This document shows, in pieces, positions 5,806-6,642 of a DNA stretch of 6,642 bases. The notes beneath the pieces were generated by a model. It had not been told where the DNA came from, made no database searches, and saw only the letters and a list, made by a program, of their open reading frames with translations. Every line of letters starts with the position of its first letter. Positions within the stretch are counted from its first letter, which is position 1. Made by a program: the position numbers and the translations under genes. The stretch is from Halieaceae bacterium UBA3479. GTDB lineage: Bacteria; Pseudomonadota; Gammaproteobacteria; Pseudomonadales; Halieaceae. The stretch is taken from contig DFQW01000067.1 in NCBI GenBank assembly GCA_002377985.1, forward strand, positions 37,798 to 44,439. The letters are read 5' to 3'.

Positions 5806-6642
5806 TCAGAAGGTCAGGATCACCTTGCCCTTGGCACGACGTTCCATCATCGCCGCATAGGCCGCCTCATATTCCTCAATGGGGAACACATCAGTAATCA
5901 CCGGCTTCAGCTTGCCTTCCTCAAACCACTGCCACACCGTCGCAATGTTCGCCTGATGTGCCTCGGGCTCTTCCATGGTGAATCGACCCCAGAACACACC
6001 CACTAGCGCACATCCCTTCAACAACGTGAGGTTGAGGGGAATACTGGGGATCGGGCCAGAAGCAAAGCCGATCACCAGGTAGCGGCCGTTCCACCCCATA
6101 GACCGGACCGCCGGCTCGCTGAAATCTCCGCCGACGGGGTCATACACCACGTCGACCCCCTTGCCGCCGGTCAGCTCTTTGACGCGGTCCTTCAACGACT
6201 CGGTGCTGTAGTTAATTGTATGGTCGGCACCTAATTGAGTGCAGAGCGCCAATTTGTCGTCGCTACTCGCCGCCGCAATAACAGTGGCACCGAGTGCCTT
6301 GCCCAGCTCGACCGCAGTGCTACCTACTCCCCCGGCGGCGCCGAGCACCAACAGCGTTTCGCCAGGCTGAATATTCGCCCGCTGCACCAGCGCGTGATAG
6401 GACGTGAGATAAGTAATCGAAACACCCGCCGCCGCCTCAAAAGAGAGCGCCGAGGGCTTTGGCAGTACTGCGAGCTCGTGCGCGACGATCTCTTCACAGA
6501 ATCCGCCGGAGCCGCCACTGTGAATAACCTCGTCGCCAGCCTTCCAACGACTGACCGCTGCGCCCACTTCTTCAATCACCCCTGCACACTCGCCGCCGGG
6601 GATAAACGGCAACTCCGGTTGGAACTGGTACTTGCCCTGAAT
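5806..6642 (-). CDS. Zinc-free medium-chain reductase, NADPH:quinone oxidoreductase family (5' end off the right edge)
   Basis: Medium-chain dehydrogenase/reductase of the quinone oxidoreductase branch, which reduces quinones or C=C bonds of enones or enoyl compounds with NADPH. The window holds the C-terminal 278 residues. The frame runs to the edge, and family members are usually about 325 residues, so roughly 45-50 N-terminal residues are missing. The TTG near 6612 is an internal leucine, not a start. Numbering from the edge, the GHE motif of zinc alcohol dehydrogenases is replaced by GGE (16-18) and no structural-zinc cysteine cluster is seen, so it is zinc-independent. The cofactor loop AAGGVG is at 102-107. 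Ser-Ser at 126-127 after the second strand and Lys130 suggest NADPH. DPVGG (168-172) and the C-terminal KGKVILTF are typical. It is the first visible gene of the leftward operon and ends 1 base before the alcohol dehydrogenase ATG. Enoyl/acryloyl-CoA reductase or quinone reductase activity cannot be separated from sequence alone. Confidence 0.92.
   Translation of the reverse strand: MQGKYQFQPELPFIPGGECAGVIEEVGAAVSRWKAGDEVIHSGGSGGFCEEIVAHELAVLPKPSALSFEAAAGVSITYLTSYHALVQRANIQPGETLLVLGAAGGVGSTAVELGKALGATVIAAASSDDKLALCTQLGADHTINYSTESLKDRVKELTGGKGVDVVYDPVGGDFSEPAVRSMGWNGRYLVIGFASGPIPSIPLNLTLLKGCALVGVFWGRFTMEEPEAHQANIATVWQWFEEGKLKPVITDVFPIEEYEAAYAAMMERRAKGKVILTF

Noticed and set aside
5470..6006. 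Plus-strand open frame of 178 codons across the alcohol dehydrogenase/reductase junction
   Set aside because: It spans two well-supported genes in antisense and has no family resemblance.
6610..6612. Start of the medium-chain reductase at the TTG near 6612
   Set aside because: The frame stays open to the edge, and the upstream residues (IQGKYQFQPE) match the conserved family segment. The codon is an internal leucine and the gene is cut by the window edge.

Overview
This window looks like ordinary chromosome from a proteobacterium, most likely a gammaproteobacterium. CarA and CarB can be aligned by eye, almost without gaps, to the Escherichia coli enzymes, and the key residues fall at the same numbers. 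The DNA looks moderately GC-rich and is almost entirely coding. A marine or oligotrophic gammaproteobacterium would suit the redox and thioester enzyme gene content, but that is a guess. No RNA gene, CRISPR array, insertion sequence or phage gene was found.

Layout. (1) 1-1912, minus strand: carA then carB, the two subunits of carbamoyl-phosphate synthetase, separated by 20 bases. carB runs off the left edge, so only its first 251 residues are present. carA appears to start at a TTG codon behind a strong ribosome binding site. (2) 1913-2147: the only sizeable non-coding stretch, a 235-base divergent intergenic region that must hold the promoters for carA (leftward) and the next gene (rightward). 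It carries a tandem heptamer, a 10-base direct repeat and a 10-base palindrome. (3) 2148-4206, plus strand: a classical short-chain dehydrogenase/reductase (SDR) overlapping by 8 bases with a 12-helix major facilitator superfamily (MFS) transporter, a two-gene operon. (4) 4216-6642, minus strand: a three-gene operon read leftward, in the order zinc-free medium-chain quinone/enoyl-type reductase (5' end beyond the right edge), iron-dependent alcohol dehydrogenase, hotdog-fold thioesterase. Its genes are joined by a 1-base gap and a GTGA overlap. It converges on the MFS gene with only 9 bases between stop codons.

How the genes work together. carAB makes carbamoyl phosphate for pyrimidine and arginine synthesis. 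The SDR-MFS pair looks like an enzyme plus transporter for one small molecule, probably an exporter given the antiporter-type motifs, but the substrate cannot be read from sequence. The reductase / alcohol dehydrogenase / thioesterase operon suggests handling of an unsaturated or oxidised carbonyl or acyl compound: C=C or quinone reduction, alcohol-aldehyde interconversion, then thioester hydrolysis. Each family assignment is firm, while the joint pathway is inference. I see no clear evidence for a previously undescribed system. The most notable points are the gene-order context of carA, the tightly coupled operons and the repeats in the divergent regulatory region.
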